Shown: positions 8,782 through 19,027 of the stretch, piece after piece | How positions within the stretch are numbered: the stretch's first letter is position 1 | How the letters are laid out: each line of letters starts with the position of its first letter | Origin: Asticcacaulis benevestitus DSM 16100 = ATCC BAA-896 | GTDB taxonomy: Bacteria > Pseudomonadota > Alphaproteobacteria > Caulobacterales > Caulobacteraceae | NCBI RefSeq assembly: GCF_000376105.1 | Contig: NZ_AQWM01000004.1 | Location: 161,178-225,177 of the forward strand | DNA length: 64,000 nt | Direction of reading: 5' to 3' | Notes under the pieces: model-generated | Databases searched by the model: none | What the model was told of the DNA's origin: nothing | Seen by the model: only the letters and a program-made list of their open reading frames with translations | Position numbers and translations under genes: made by a program

Positions 8782-8874
8782 ATGACCCATTCCATCGCCC
8801 CTATCGCCACCGTAACCGCCCTCGCCGCCCTGACCCTGTTCATGCTGGCCTCGCTGTTCACCGTCGGCATGTAA
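8782..8874 (+). CDS. Tandem membrane microprotein 2 (30 residues)
   Basis: It begins 25 bases after the stop of peptide 1 and is preceded by AAAAAGGAACATCACC. The sequence starts MTHSIAPIATV and continues TALAALTLFMLASLFTVGM, then TAA. It aligns without gaps with peptides 1 and 3 over the hydrophobic core (TALAA-TLFM) and shares MT-SI near the start with peptide 3. Only one residue (His3) is polar enough to fix topology. Function unknown. Confidence 0.7.
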   Translation: MTHSIAPIATVTALAALTLFMLASLFTVGM

Positions 8875-8908
8875 GCCGCAACACCCTCATTCCATAAGGT
8901 ACACGACC

Positions 8909-8995
8909 ATGACTCTCTCGATCCCCACCGTTTCGGCCCTGGCCGCTTTCACCGCCTTTATGACCTTCGCCCTGCTGAGCCTCGGCCACCGCTAG
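8909..8995 (+). CDS. Tandem membrane microprotein 3 (28 residues)
   Basis: It begins 34 bases after peptide 2, with ATAAGGTACACGACC upstream. The sequence starts MTLSIPTV and continues SALAAFTAFMTFALLSLGHR, then TAG. It has the same core as peptides 1 and 2 but ends in His-Arg, giving a basic C-terminal anchor that would favour a cytoplasmic C-terminus. It is the last gene before a strong terminator, so the three form a small operon. Function unknown; possibilities are accessory subunits of a membrane complex, stress peptides, or type I toxin-like peptides. Confidence 0.7.
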   Translation: MTLSIPTVSALAAFTAFMTFALLSLGHR

Positions 8996-9023
8996 GCACC
9001 TTTTTGTATCTACGCATAAAATA

Positions 9024-9056
9024 AGGCGCGGAGAGCTCACCTCCCGCGCCTATTTC
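9024..9056 (+). terminator. Rho-independent terminator of the microprotein array
   Basis: AGGCGCGG and CCGCGCCT arms (9024-9051), extendable by GAG/CTC, followed by TATTTCTTT. It isolates the array from the EAL gene. Confidence 0.8.
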
Positions 9057-9124
9057 TTTGCCTTAACGCAACCTTGAGTTTTTTCGGCTAGGTTTTCAAA
9101 ATAGATCCGCCGGAGTATGCGTTC

Positions 9125-9907
9125 ATGAACCCCAAACTGTCCTGTCAAGGATGCCGTGATGGCGCCGACCTGCCCTTCGCCTTCACCATGGCTTTCCAGC
9201 CGATCCTTGACGCTAGCGAAGGCCGCATCTGGGGTTATGAAGCGCTGGTGCGCGGGCCGGAGGGGCAAGGCGCCGGCACGGTGCTTGATGAGGTCACGCC
9301 GCAAATGATGTACAGGTTCGATCAGGCGTGCCGTGTGCGCGCGATCGAACTGTTCGGTCAACTATCGCCGCATGACGACACGCGCCTGTCGATCAATTTC
9401 ATGCCTAATGCCGTCTATGAGCCGTCGACCTGCCTCCGCGCCTCCCTGGACGCCGCGGCCCGCATTGGGCTCAATCCCAAACGCCTGGTGTTCGAATTTA
9501 CCGAACATGAGCGTTTCACCGACACGGCCCATATTTCGAACATCGTCGCGGAATATAAGCGCCTAGGTTTTATGACGGCGCTTGATGATTTTGGCTCCGG
9601 CTATGCCGGCCTGAACCTGCTGGCCAATCTCCAGACCGACCTGATCAAGATCGATATGGAACTGATCCGCGATATCAATGCCGACAGCGTGCGTCAGGCG
9701 ATCGTAGCCGGTATCAAGTCGATCGCGCGGGCGCTCGATATCCAGGTCATCGCCGAAGGGATCGAATCCGAGGCCGAACTGACGACCTTGCGCGCCGCCG
9801 GTATATCGCTGTTTCAGGGCTATTATTTCGCCAGACCGCAGATCGAGGCCTTGCCCATGGTCGAGGGCTTTACGATCCGCTCCGCCGCACAAGCCCTAAG
9901 CGCTTAA
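9125..9907 (+). CDS. Stand-alone EAL-domain cyclic-di-GMP phosphodiesterase
   Basis: A 260-residue protein that is essentially one EAL domain, predicted to hydrolyse c-di-GMP in the cytoplasm. Signature residues are present: EAL at 39-41, Asn91 in NFMP, Glu in FEFTE (about 125), the DDFGSG loop (154-159), Lys175 in IKID, Glu211 in AEGIE and FQGYYFARP near the end. This complete set suggests an active enzyme. There is no membrane segment or fused sensor. A Cys-x-x-Cys near the start (SCQGC) could be a small redox or metal site but may be incidental. Confidence 0.93.
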   Translation: MNPKLSCQGCRDGADLPFAFTMAFQPILDASEGRIWGYEALVRGPEGQGAGTVLDEVTPQMMYRFDQACRVRAIELFGQLSPHDDTRLSINFMPNAVYEPSTCLRASLDAAARIGLNPKRLVFEFTEHERFTDTAHISNIVAEYKRLGFMTALDDFGSGYAGLNLLANLQTDLIKIDMELIRDINADSVRQAIVAGIKSIARALDIQVIAEGIESEAELTTLRAAGISLFQGYYFARPQIEALPMVEGFTIRSAAQALSA

Positions 9908-9911
9908 CGGA

Positions 9912-10442
9912 TTACTCCATATCTATCCTGTAGCTGCACCCCGCCAGGGTCTTGCCGGGATGGGAATCGACGTTGGAAACGTTCAGGCTGACCTTGGTCT
10001 TCCACTTGAAATCGCCCTCGCTTTCTTCCGTCTCCGAAATAATGCGCTCGCCCATGAACTTGGTCTCGGTCGCATAGGCGGGCTCGACCTCCAGCGCCTT
10101 GGCCACCGCCGCCGCATCGGGCGTATCCAGCACCGCCATAGGCCCTGAATTGGTGAAGACGACGGTCTGCGTCTTGTACCCAAACACCTCGATCGGCGCG
10201 CCCAGTTTATACTGGCTCAGGAACGGATTGCCGGACTCGACCTTGGTCATGCCTAGCGGATGCTCCGGCGCCTCGTCGGAGTTCATCCAGAAGGCCACGC
10301 CGTTATAGGTGGGCACATCGGCCTTGCATTCGATCAGGTCGGCGATACGGACCGTCGACGGGTCGAAATCGTCTTCTTCCTGCGCAAAGGCGGGGCTGGC
10401 CAAAGCGGTAACAGCCGACAGTAGTATCAGTCGTTTCATCAT
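9912..10442 (-). CDS. Secreted protein of unknown function
   Basis: A 176-residue protein with a signal peptide (MMKRLILLSAVTALASPAFA, cut before QEEDD). The mature part has two cysteines (LIECKAD and AGCSYR), which could form a disulfide in the periplasm. No family is recognised. It is convergent with the EAL gene (stop codons four bases apart) and lies downstream of fumC, from which it is separated by a terminator. The second Met (residue 2) is an equally likely start. Confidence 0.65.
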   Translation of the reverse strand: MMKRLILLSAVTALASPAFAQEEDDFDPSTVRIADLIECKADVPTYNGVAFWMNSDEAPEHPLGMTKVESGNPFLSQYKLGAPIEVFGYKTQTVVFTNSGPMAVLDTPDAAAVAKALEVEPAYATETKFMGERIISETEESEGDFKWKTKVSLNVSNVDSHPGKTLAGCSYRIDME

Positions 10443-10483
10443 TATCTCTCATTTGCCCGGCCCTCGCCCATAAGGCACGAAAA

Positions 10484-10516
10484 AGGCGCAGGTGACCAGC
10501 CCCCCCCCTGCGCCTC
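10484..10516 (-). terminator. Rho-independent terminator of fumC
   Basis: On the minus strand an AGGCGCAGG...CCTGCGCC(T) stem is followed by TTTTTCG. It lies just after the fumC stop. Confidence 0.8.
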
Positions 10517-10541
10517 TATCATTCGGTATAAATAAGCCAGA

Positions 10542-12071
10542 TTAACCCGGCGAGACCATGTTTTCCGGACGGACGAACTGGTCGAACTCTTCATTCGTCA
10601 GGTAACCGCCACCCACGGCTTCTTCGCGCAGGGTGGTGCCGTTCTTGTGGGCGGTCTTGGCGATCTTGGCGCAGGCGTCATAGCCCAGGCGGCCATTGAG
10701 CGCCGTCACCAGCATCAGCGAATTTTCCAGACCGCGCTTGATGTTGTCGAGGCGCGGCTCGATGCCGACCACGCAGTTGTCGGTGAAGGACACCGCCGCA
10801 TCGGCCATCAGGCGCACGCTTTGCAGGAAGTTGTAGGCCATGACCGGGTTGAAGACGTTCAGCTCGAAATGGCCTTGCGAACCGGCGAAGGTCAGCGCGG
10901 CATTGTTGCCGAAGATCTGCACGCAGACCTGCGTCATCGCCTCGCACTGGGTGGGGTTGACCTTGCCCGGCATGATCGACGAGCCCGGCTCGTTTTCCGG
11001 CAGGGCCAGTTCGCCCAGACCCGAGCGCGGGCCGGAACCTAAGAAGCGGATATCGTTGGCAATCTTGAACAACGAGGCGGCCACCGTATTGATGGCGCCG
11101 TGGCTGAAGACCATGGCGTCATGCGCTGCCAGAGCCTCGAACTTGTTCGGCGCTGTGGTGAAGCCCATGCCGGTGATGGCGGCGATCTTCTCGGCCACGC
11201 CCTCGGCGAAACCGATCGGGGCATTGAGCCCGGTGCCGACGGCCGTGCCGCCCTGCGCCAGTTGCATCAGCTTCGGCAGGGTCTGCTGGATTCGGTCGAT
11301 GCCGTTGGTCAGTTGCTGGGTGTAGCCGCCAAATTCCTGACCGAGCGTCAGGGGGGTGGCGTCCTGCGTGTGGGTGCGGCCGATCTTGATGATGTCCTTC
11401 CACGCTTCGGCCTTGTCGTTCAAAGCATTACGAAGCGTTTGCAGAGCCGGCAGCAGGCGGTGAACGATCTCCTCGGCGCAGGCGACGTGCATGGCGGTCG
11501 GATAGGTGTCGTTCGACGATTGCGACATGTTGACGTGGTCATTGGGGTGGACGGGCTTTTTCGAGCCCATCTCGCCACCCAGCATCTCGATGGCGCGGTT
11601 CGAGATCACCTCGTTGGCGTTCATGTTCGATTGCGTGCCGGAACCGGTCTGCCAGACGACCAGCGGGAAGTGCTCGTCGAGCTTGCCTTCCATGACCTCG
11701 TTGGCGGCGGTGATGATGGCCTTGCCGATGGCGGGATCAAGCTTGCCGAGCGCCATGTTGGTTTCGGCGGCGGCGCGCTTGACGATGCCGAGCGCACGCA
11801 CGATCGGCAGGGGCTGCTTTTCCCAGCCGATCTTGAAGTTGCCTAAGCTCCGCTGGGCCTGCGCGCCCCAGTACTTTGAGTTATCGACCTCGATGGGGCC
11901 AAAGGTATCGGTTTCCGTGCGGAAGGTGGGCTTCTGGGTCATTTTCGGTGTCTCCGTTGGAGGTGTCGGATCGGCAGGGCCGGCTAAAGGCGCTTGGGGC
12001 TGCACGGTGAAATCCGTCGCCGTGATGCGACGTTTCTTCTTCGATCCGGACAGCCAGTCTAACAGGCCCAT
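10542..12071 (-). CDS. fumC: Class II fumarate hydratase with N-terminal extension
   Basis: Interconverts fumarate and malate in the TCA cycle. The fumarase body has all family signatures: [19 protein letters not shown], the active-site [10 protein letters not shown] and [11 protein letters not shown]. It begins at Met44 ([22 protein letters not shown] at 11942) and would be 466 residues, the usual length. Upstream there are 43 further in-frame residues ([15 protein letters not shown], then Pro/Thr-rich) starting at 12071. Both starts have good ribosome sites, AAGGAGG five bases before the long start and GGAG nine bases before the internal start. Two isoforms are therefore possible. The extension is not part of known FumC structures. 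Confidence 0.92.
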   Translation of the reverse strand: MGLLDWLSGSKKKRRITATDFTVQPQAPLAGPADPTPPTETPKMTQKPTFRTETDTFGPIEVDNSKYWGAQAQRSLGNFKIGWEKQPLPIVRALGIVKRAAAETNMALGKLDPAIGKAIITAANEVMEGKLDEHFPLVVWQTGSGTQSNMNANEVISNRAIEMLGGEMGSKKPVHPNDHVNMSQSSNDTYPTAMHVACAEEIVHRLLPALQTLRNALNDKAEAWKDIIKIGRTHTQDATPLTLGQEFGGYTQQLTNGIDRIQQTLPKLMQLAQGGTAVGTGLNAPIGFAEGVAEKIAAITGMGFTTAPNKFEALAAHDAMVFSHGAINTVAASLFKIANDIRFLGSGPRSGLGELALPENEPGSSIMPGKVNPTQCEAMTQVCVQIFGNNAALTFAGSQGHFELNVFNPVMAYNFLQSVRLMADAAVSFTDNCVVGIEPRLDNIKRGLENSLMLVTALNGRLGYDACAKIAKTAHKNGTTLREEAVGGGYLTNEEFDQFVRPENMVSPG

Positions 12072-12169
12072 AACGCCCTCCTTACTGTAAAAACTTGCGC
12101 CTATCCGTTATGTCCACAGGACTTAAAGCGCAATGAATTTATGCGTAACGGGGGTATGTTTTGTGCTTA

Positions 12170-12196
12170 TACCTCCCCACCTCTGGTGAGGAGGTA
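12170..12196 (-). terminator. Hairpin downstream of the TonB-like gene
   Basis: TACCTCCCCACC / GGTGAGGAGGTA arms (one mismatch) between the stop of the 12207 gene and the fumC promoter. It resembles the hairpins at 23670 and 31763 and may be a member of a dispersed palindrome family. Confidence 0.55.
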
Positions 12197-12206
12197 CAAG
12201 AGAAAG

Positions 12207-12599
12207 TTACCTTTCATCCAGAGGTTTATATACCCAAATATATTTGAACTTCTTCCACCACCCCCCAGCAGGTTGAGCCCTCATTTCTTCAGGTGTTACC
12301 TTGGCACGCTTGAGAAACAGCATCGCAGTAGCCTTGCCGAACTCCATGTCAGGCGGCGTCTCTTCAAGGACGGCACAGCGGCTAAGTGTGCCACCCGCCT
12401 GAACCTGACAATCTATCACTGCCGAGCCATCGGCATGAGCCATTGAAGCCTTTGGTGGATAATAACTTATCCGCATGCGCATTTTTCGGGCTTCTTCCGG
12501 ATAATAGAAGACAGCATCGGCAGGAATTTCTGGAGGTAATGGCGCAGACTCTTCTGCGCTTCCCATAAGTGTTGCAACCAAGGCTAAGGCTATAAACAT
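12207..12599 (-). CDS. Secreted TonB C-terminal-like protein
   Basis: A 130-residue exported protein (hydrophobic N-terminus MFIALALVATLMGSA). The central part, GSAVIDCQVQAGGTLSRCAVLEETPPDMEFGKATAMLF, has the pattern of the TonB C-terminal fold, in which a beta-hairpin with G.L..C.vl.e.P is followed by a helix. There is no transmembrane anchor or Pro-rich linker, so it is not a classical energiser of receptors. The same module appears at about residues 405-450 of the protein at 35790. Its role is unknown. Confidence 0.7.
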   Translation of the reverse strand: MFIALALVATLMGSAEESAPLPPEIPADAVFYYPEEARKMRMRISYYPPKASMAHADGSAVIDCQVQAGGTLSRCAVLEETPPDMEFGKATAMLFLKRAKVTPEEMRAQPAGGWWKKFKYIWVYKPLDER

Positions 12600-12649
12600 C
12601 TTTCCCTCTCAACTCTAAACTTAGATCTTAGTTTATCGTAAACCTGATG

Positions 12650-14512
<1,863 letters not shown>

Positions 14513-14538
14513 ATGCCCCTTCAACCGGCAAAAAGAAA

Positions 14539-14563
14539 CCCCGCCAGTGATACACTGACGGGG
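14539..14563 (-). terminator. Terminator of the Ala/Lys-rich gene
   Basis: On the minus strand a CCCCGTCAGTG/CACTGGCGGGG stem (one mismatch) is followed by TTTCTTTTT. It lies between the 14605 gene and the ABC exporter. Confidence 0.8.
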
Positions 14564-14604
14564 CATTTCAAACTTATGGGTGCAGGGTCGTGCCCCTGCG
14601 AACC

Positions 14605-15396
14605 TTACTTGGCGCCGAAGAGACGGGCCCAGAAACCGGGCTTCTTCTTGGCGGCTTTCGCGGTGCTGGCAATAAAGTCGCTGGCCTTTTCGGTCACATC
14701 GGCAGCGACGTCGTCGGCCTTCCTCGCAAGATCGTCGATGGCCGGCTTGGCAGCCTTCACGGCGTCGTCGATCTTGTCACGGGCGGCGTCCACGGCGGCC
14801 TCGGCCTTGGCGGCGGCTTCCTTGATCACCGGCTCGGCGGCGGCCTTGATATCGGCCACCTTTTCGGCGACGTCAGCCTTGGCCTCATCGGCAGCAGCCT
14901 TCACGGTCTCGACCGCCTTGGCGACCTTGGCCTTGGCTTCGGTGACGGCCTTGCTGGCGGCGGGCTTCTTGGCGGCGGCGGCCGGCGCGGCGGCAACGGC
15001 CTTGGTGGCCTTCGTCGTGGCGGCAGCGGCGGCCTTTTTCACGGTCTTGACGGCGTCTTCAGCCTTTTTCTCGACCTTCTTGGCCTGAGCAACGACCGGC
15101 TTCTTCACATCGGCGACCAGCGACTTGGTGGCGGCGGCGGCCTTCTTCGGCGCGGCCTTCACGGCAGCCGCTGTCTTGGTGGCGGCGGTTTTCGTCGCGG
15201 CAGCGGCCTTGGCAGGGGCGGCTTTCACAGCCGTAGCCACCTTCTTGGCGGCCGGCTTTGCGGCAGAGACAGCCTTTTCAGCGGCGGCCCCAGAAGCCTG
15301 GGCCGGTGCCTTGCGCGCCAGGGTTTTCTTCACTCCGGCGTCTGCCGCGATCTCTTTATTTTCGCCCGTCGTTGATTTTGTGGTAGCTCTCGCCAT
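14605..15396 (-). CDS. Ala/Lys-rich histone H1-like or coiled-coil protein
   Basis: A 263-residue low-complexity protein, mostly Ala and Lys. The first half repeats [11 protein letters not shown] and [15 protein letters not shown] units as in bacterial histone H1-like (AlgP/Hc) proteins. The second half alternates Ala with acidic and basic residues ([19 protein letters not shown]), typical of long helices, as in phasin-like proteins. It ends in [13 protein letters not shown], an amphipathic aromatic tail that might bind membrane or a partner. DNA binding is a possibility from composition only. It is monocistronic, with its own terminator, and divergent from prmA. Confidence 0.75.
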   Translation of the reverse strand: MARATTKSTTGENKEIAADAGVKKTLARKAPAQASGAAAEKAVSAAKPAAKKVATAVKAAPAKAAAATKTAATKTAAAVKAAPKKAAAATKSLVADVKKPVVAQAKKVEKKAEDAVKTVKKAAAAATTKATKAVAAAPAAAAKKPAASKAVTEAKAKVAKAVETVKAAADEAKADVAEKVADIKAAAEPVIKEAAAKAEAAVDAARDKIDDAVKAAKPAIDDLARKADDVAADVTEKASDFIASTAKAAKKKPGFWARLFGAK

Positions 15397-15518
15397 CGTC
15401 TGTCCTTAAATGCCCCGATCAAGTAGCGACATCCCCGGATGTCGGCCTTGAAAATGAAGTTACCCGAATCGGCCGATCAAATCAAATCAAGCCGAATCAT
15501 TTCTTATCGCAGAGTAAT

Positions 15519-16385
15519 ATGACCTATAACCCGCAGCAAATCATAGCCCGTGGCCCGCGCTTAATCTCAGAATCGGCTGCCGATGCCATCGATGGCGATC
15601 TTCTGCTCGAAGGCGCGACCTATTCTATTCTCGAAGAAGACGAAGACCGCGACGTCTGGCGCATCGATGCCTTCCCGACGACTGAAGAAGAAAGCACGCG
15701 TCTTCAAGAGGTTCTGGCCAATTTCCCGCAACTCGTCGTCATCGCCGAGCAACTGGCCGACGCCGACTGGCTGGCCATGGCGCTGTCGGGCCTGCCGCCG
15801 GTGCGCGCCGGTCGCTTTTTCGTCTACGGCATCCATGACGGCGGCAAAAAACCTCATAACACGGTCAATCTGCGCATCGAAGCCGGCGCCGCCTTCGGCA
15901 CCGGCCACCACGGCACCACGGTCGGCTGCCTGCAGGCCTACAGCGATCTGCTGAAAAAGCGCGGCTTCAAGCGCGTGCTCGATGTCGGCGCCGGCACCGG
16001 CGTGCTGGCCATCGCCGCCGCCAAAACCGGCACGAAAACCGCGGTCGGCACCGATATCGACGCCAACAGCGTGCGCATTTCCAACGAAAATTCCGCCCTC
16101 AACAAGTGTAACGCCCGCTTCGTTTACGCCAATGGCCTCGATCACCGCCTTGTCCGTCAGGACGCGCCGTATGATCTGGTCTTCGCCAACATTCTGGCGC
16201 GCCCCCTCGTCAGCCTGTCCATGCCGATCCGTGGCGCGCTCAAGCCGGGCGGCCTCGTCATCCTGTCGGGCCTGCTGCGCACGCAGGAGCGTTTCGTCAA
16301 GGCCGCCTATCTCAGCAAGGGCTTCCGCTTTATCCGCCATATCCACCGCGACGCCTGGTGCACCCTGGTGATGCAGAAGGTCTGA
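15519..16385 (+). CDS. prmA: Ribosomal protein L11 methyltransferase
   Basis: Uses S-adenosylmethionine to methylate ribosomal protein L11 in the cytoplasm. The 288 residues show the PrmA order: a short N-terminal L11-binding domain, the [10 protein letters not shown] motif (about 125-134), the SAM-binding [11 protein letters not shown] (about 153-163), and the catalytic NILARPL (about 223). It is divergent from the Ala/Lys-rich gene, with the ATG preceded by an AT-rich promoter region and no strong ribosome site. Confidence 0.93.
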   Translation: MTYNPQQIIARGPRLISESAADAIDGDLLLEGATYSILEEDEDRDVWRIDAFPTTEEESTRLQEVLANFPQLVVIAEQLADADWLAMALSGLPPVRAGRFFVYGIHDGGKKPHNTVNLRIEAGAAFGTGHHGTTVGCLQAYSDLLKKRGFKRVLDVGAGTGVLAIAAAKTGTKTAVGTDIDANSVRISNENSALNKCNARFVYANGLDHRLVRQDAPYDLVFANILARPLVSLSMPIRGALKPGGLVILSGLLRTQERFVKAAYLSKGFRFIRHIHRDAWCTLVMQKV

Positions 16386-16451
16386 CGGCGGCTTGCTGCA
16401 CCCGCACAAAAACCGCTTTCCAAATGGCGGGAAATCCGCCATAAGGCGCGT

Positions 16452-16572
16452 GTTGTCATTGGGGAGTAGCCGCCTTCGCCTTCGCGAAGGGATCACGTCA
16501 ACATAATTGGAGCGCCGCTCCATGGTGTGATCACCGAAGTTGCAAACTTCGTCAGGCGAGACCTTTGGCTAT
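16452..16572 (+). promoter_or_regulatory. yybP-ykoY (manganese) riboswitch
   Basis: The element has the hallmark strings of this riboswitch: GGGGAGTAGCCG at 16461, ATCACGTCAACATAA at 16492, and the closing GCGAGACCTTTGG at 16556. Between them are two hairpins, GGAGCGCCGCTCC (16509-16521) and CGAAGTTGCAAACTTCG (16535-16551). The family binds Mn2+ and turns on exporters. Here it precedes a CaCA-family cation antiporter at 16652. The outermost P1 pairing is imperfect by eye. Confidence 0.85.
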
Positions 16573-16588
16573 GTTGCGAATTGCCTTT

Positions 16589-16638
16589 GCCGGGCAAGCC
16601 GTACCATTGCCATTGGTTTTTTGTCCTGCTTGCCCGGC
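16589..16638 (+). promoter_or_regulatory. Inverted repeat, probable expression platform
   Basis: GCCGGGCAAG and CTTGCCCGGC, perfect ten-base arms around a 30-base loop that contains TTTTTT. It lies between the riboswitch and the start codon at 16652, so it is well placed to switch translation or termination. Which one cannot be read from the sequence. Confidence 0.5.
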
Positions 16639-16651
16639 TCACCGTGACTTT

Positions 16652-17674
16652 ATGCTCCTGACCCTCGCCCTCTTCCTTGGCTCGGCCATCGCCATCTATC
16701 TGGCGTGCGAATTTTTCGTCAACAGTATCGAATGGTTCGGCAAACGCATGAACCTCGGCGCCACCGCCGTAGGTTCCGTGCTGGCCGCCTTCGGCACCGC
16801 CCTGCCGGAAAGCGCCGTCACCTTCACCGCCGTCGTCTTCGGTAAAACCGCTGCGCAGAAGGATATCGGCGTCGGCGCCGCCATGGGCGGACCGCTGGTG
16901 CTGGCCACCCTCGCCTATGGCGTGGTCGGGCTGGCGCTGTGGCTCAACCGGCGCAAACGCAGCCAGGCCGCGGCCGCCCGCATCTCGCACGAGGTGGCGA
17001 TCGACGCCCGGCGCCTTGGCCGCGACCAGTTGAGCTTCCTCGCCATCTTCGTCGTCAAGGTGACGCTGGGCCTCGTGGCCTTCACCTTCAAGCCCTGGCT
17101 GGGCGTGCTGTTCCTTGCCGCCTACGCCCTCTATGTCTGGCGCGAAATCACCACCGCCGAAACCAGCGAGGAAGAGGAAGACCTGGAGCCGCTGAAAATC
17201 CGCCCCGGCAATCCGAGCCTGATGTGGGCCAGCCTGCAGGCCACGCTGGCGCTCGGCGTCATCGCCTTTGCCTCGCATATCTTCGTCGGTCAGGTGGAGG
17301 CTATCGGTGAGGCCATGGGCATGGCGCCCCATCTGGCCGCCCTTCTGCTCAGCCCGGTCGCCACCGAACTGCCGGAAATCATGAACGCTATCATCTGGGT
17401 GCGTCAGGGCAAGGAACGGCTGGCCCTGGCCAATATTTCCGGCGCCATGATGATCCAGGCCACCATCCCCAGCGCGCTCGGCATCTTCTTCACGCCGTGG
17501 CGCTTCGATGGGCCTCTGCTGGTGTCGGGGCTCGTCACCGGCCTGACCATCGTTGTGCTGTGGGTGATGTTCCGCAAGGGCAAGGTTGATAGCCGCGCCC
17601 TGGCCGCCATCGCTTTGCTCTATGGCCTGTTCGCCGGCTACCTGCTGTTCGGCAAGACGCTGGGCCTGCCTTAG
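16652..17674 (+). CDS. CaCA-family cation antiporter, predicted manganese or calcium exporter
   Basis: A 340-residue inner-membrane protein with two related halves. Each half has the cation-binding alpha-repeat: GTALPESAV (about residue 49) and ATELPEIMNA (about residue 237), as in YrbG-like sodium/calcium exchangers. An acidic loop (TSEEEEDLE) separates the halves. The start at 16652 is chosen because the open frame upstream runs through the riboswitch. The riboswitch suggests that manganese, rather than calcium, is the regulated ion. It ends at a hairpin shared with the convergent 17717 gene. Confidence 0.9.
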   Translation: MLLTLALFLGSAIAIYLACEFFVNSIEWFGKRMNLGATAVGSVLAAFGTALPESAVTFTAVVFGKTAAQKDIGVGAAMGGPLVLATLAYGVVGLALWLNRRKRSQAAAARISHEVAIDARRLGRDQLSFLAIFVVKVTLGLVAFTFKPWLGVLFLAAYALYVWREITTAETSEEEEDLEPLKIRPGNPSLMWASLQATLALGVIAFASHIFVGQVEAIGEAMGMAPHLAALLLSPVATELPEIMNAIIWVRQGKERLALANISGAMMIQATIPSALGIFFTPWRFDGPLLVSGLVTGLTIVVLWVMFRKGKVDSRALAAIALLYGLFAGYLLFGKTLGLP

Positions 17675-17709
17675 AGCATCGCTCTGATCCAATTAGATCG
17701 ATGCTCTAA
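17671..17709. terminator. Hairpin between convergent genes
   Basis: Perfect arms TTAGAGCATCG and CGATGCTCTAA enclose 17 bases; the left arm contains the antiporter stop codon. There is no clear U-run. Confidence 0.55.
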
Positions 17710-17716
17710 GGCTAAA

Positions 17717-18913
17717 CTAAAGCAAGGTGGCGCCCGCATTGTTTTGCGGCGTCGCCACCTCAACACTGAGCAGGCTTTCCTCGAAATCGACGAGGATATC
17801 GGCGAATTCCGCCGGCGTCACACGGGCATGCGCCATTTTGGCGCCCATGCGGTAGGTCCAGAATGAACCGATATGGCTGAGGATTCCGATGCACTCGCCC
17901 AGATCGAAGAACATCGACGGGCCGTTCAGCAGGAACTTGCGGAAGGGCACCGGGTCGGAGCCTTGCGTCAGGGCCTGATAGGCGTCGTCATAGATGCGCA
18001 GGGTTTTGCGCGTGGCGACAATGGCCATCATGATCTTTTTGGCGAGCCGCGGACGAGCCTCCTCAAGATACTCGCGCGTGCCGGCGTCGGCCGGACCGAT
18101 GGTGCGATAGCTTTTCAGCCCCTCGACTACCTGACGGATCTCCTCCTGAAGCTGGACCTGCCGCCATTTGAAATAGAGGAAGCCGCGCCACGAGAACATG
18201 CCTTCGTTGAAGTCCTCGTCGCTCATGCGGAAGGTCTGCTTGAGCGGTTCGAGATCGCTGTCGAGATTGTTGGCGAGAATCTTGGAGGTCAGGCGCATGG
18301 CCGCGGCCTCCATGCCGGCGCCAAAGGCCGTCATGACCAGGCGCTCGATCTCTTCGTTGGCAAAGCCGACCATTTCCTTCAGATCGTGCGGCGAGATTTT
18401 CAGGTAGCACGGATCAGGGCGGAAGCCGAAACGCGCCAGATGTTCGCGCACCAGAAAGGGATCGAGCGAGGGGATATTATCGATGTGCTGCAACAGTTGC
18501 AGATCGGTGTTGGTGGCCATGTCGGGGCTGTTGAAGAAGGACTTCACGAACGACAGGTAGCCGCTTTGATTGACGAAGATCGACCGGCCGCCCAGGCGCA
18601 GGTCGGCGGGATCAAACGGCAGGATCAACTTGGTGGCGGTGCGGCGCGGGCCGGCGAACAGTCCACGCTCGCCGGCGCGCAGGGTATGCTTGATCACCAG
18701 CGCCTTGTTAAGCTGAGAATGCTTGAAGAAGGGCTGGGCGCGATAGCCGTCGGTGCGGCCGCTGACGGTAAAAATCTGCGACAAGTTCAGGACGCGGCTG
18801 GTCGAGGCCGTTTCGCCAAGATTGACCAAATTGCGGACTTCACGTGCACTCTGATTGTTGGTTTTGCTGTGGGATGCAGCCCGCGCGTTCATAAAAATAG
18901 ACTTTCTGTCCAA
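17717..18913 (-). CDS. Conserved-looking hypothetical protein, about 398 residues
   Basis: No family is recognised. It has no signal peptide or membrane segment and is predicted cytoplasmic, mixed alpha-beta in the N-terminal third (PFFKHSQLNKALVIKHTLRAGE, FDPADLRLGGRSIFV). The rest is mostly helical. A Met at residue 8 (18892) is an alternative start. Codon use is like the neighbours, so it is a genuine gene. It stands alone, convergent with the antiporter and divergent from the ferredoxin. Confidence 0.7.
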   Translation of the reverse strand: MDRKSIFMNARAASHSKTNNQSAREVRNLVNLGETASTSRVLNLSQIFTVSGRTDGYRAQPFFKHSQLNKALVIKHTLRAGERGLFAGPRRTATKLILPFDPADLRLGGRSIFVNQSGYLSFVKSFFNSPDMATNTDLQLLQHIDNIPSLDPFLVREHLARFGFRPDPCYLKISPHDLKEMVGFANEEIERLVMTAFGAGMEAAAMRLTSKILANNLDSDLEPLKQTFRMSDEDFNEGMFSWRGFLYFKWRQVQLQEEIRQVVEGLKSYRTIGPADAGTREYLEEARPRLAKKIMMAIVATRKTLRIYDDAYQALTQGSDPVPFRKFLLNGPSMFFDLGECIGILSHIGSFWTYRMGAKMAHARVTPAEFADILVDFEESLLSVEVATPQNNAGATLL

Positions 18914-19027
18914 ATAACCCGATAGCTGTGGCTTCTGCCGGTAGCGCTGTGCGGGTGGGTGGGTGCTCTTAACCTTAAATGCAAAGCGTTAAAGGCACAT
19001 AAATTTTCTATAAAGACCCTTCGTAAA

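Noticed and set aside
16565..16651. Upstream extension of the antiporter frame
   Set aside because: It overlaps the riboswitch and its expression platform; the conserved protein starts at 16652.
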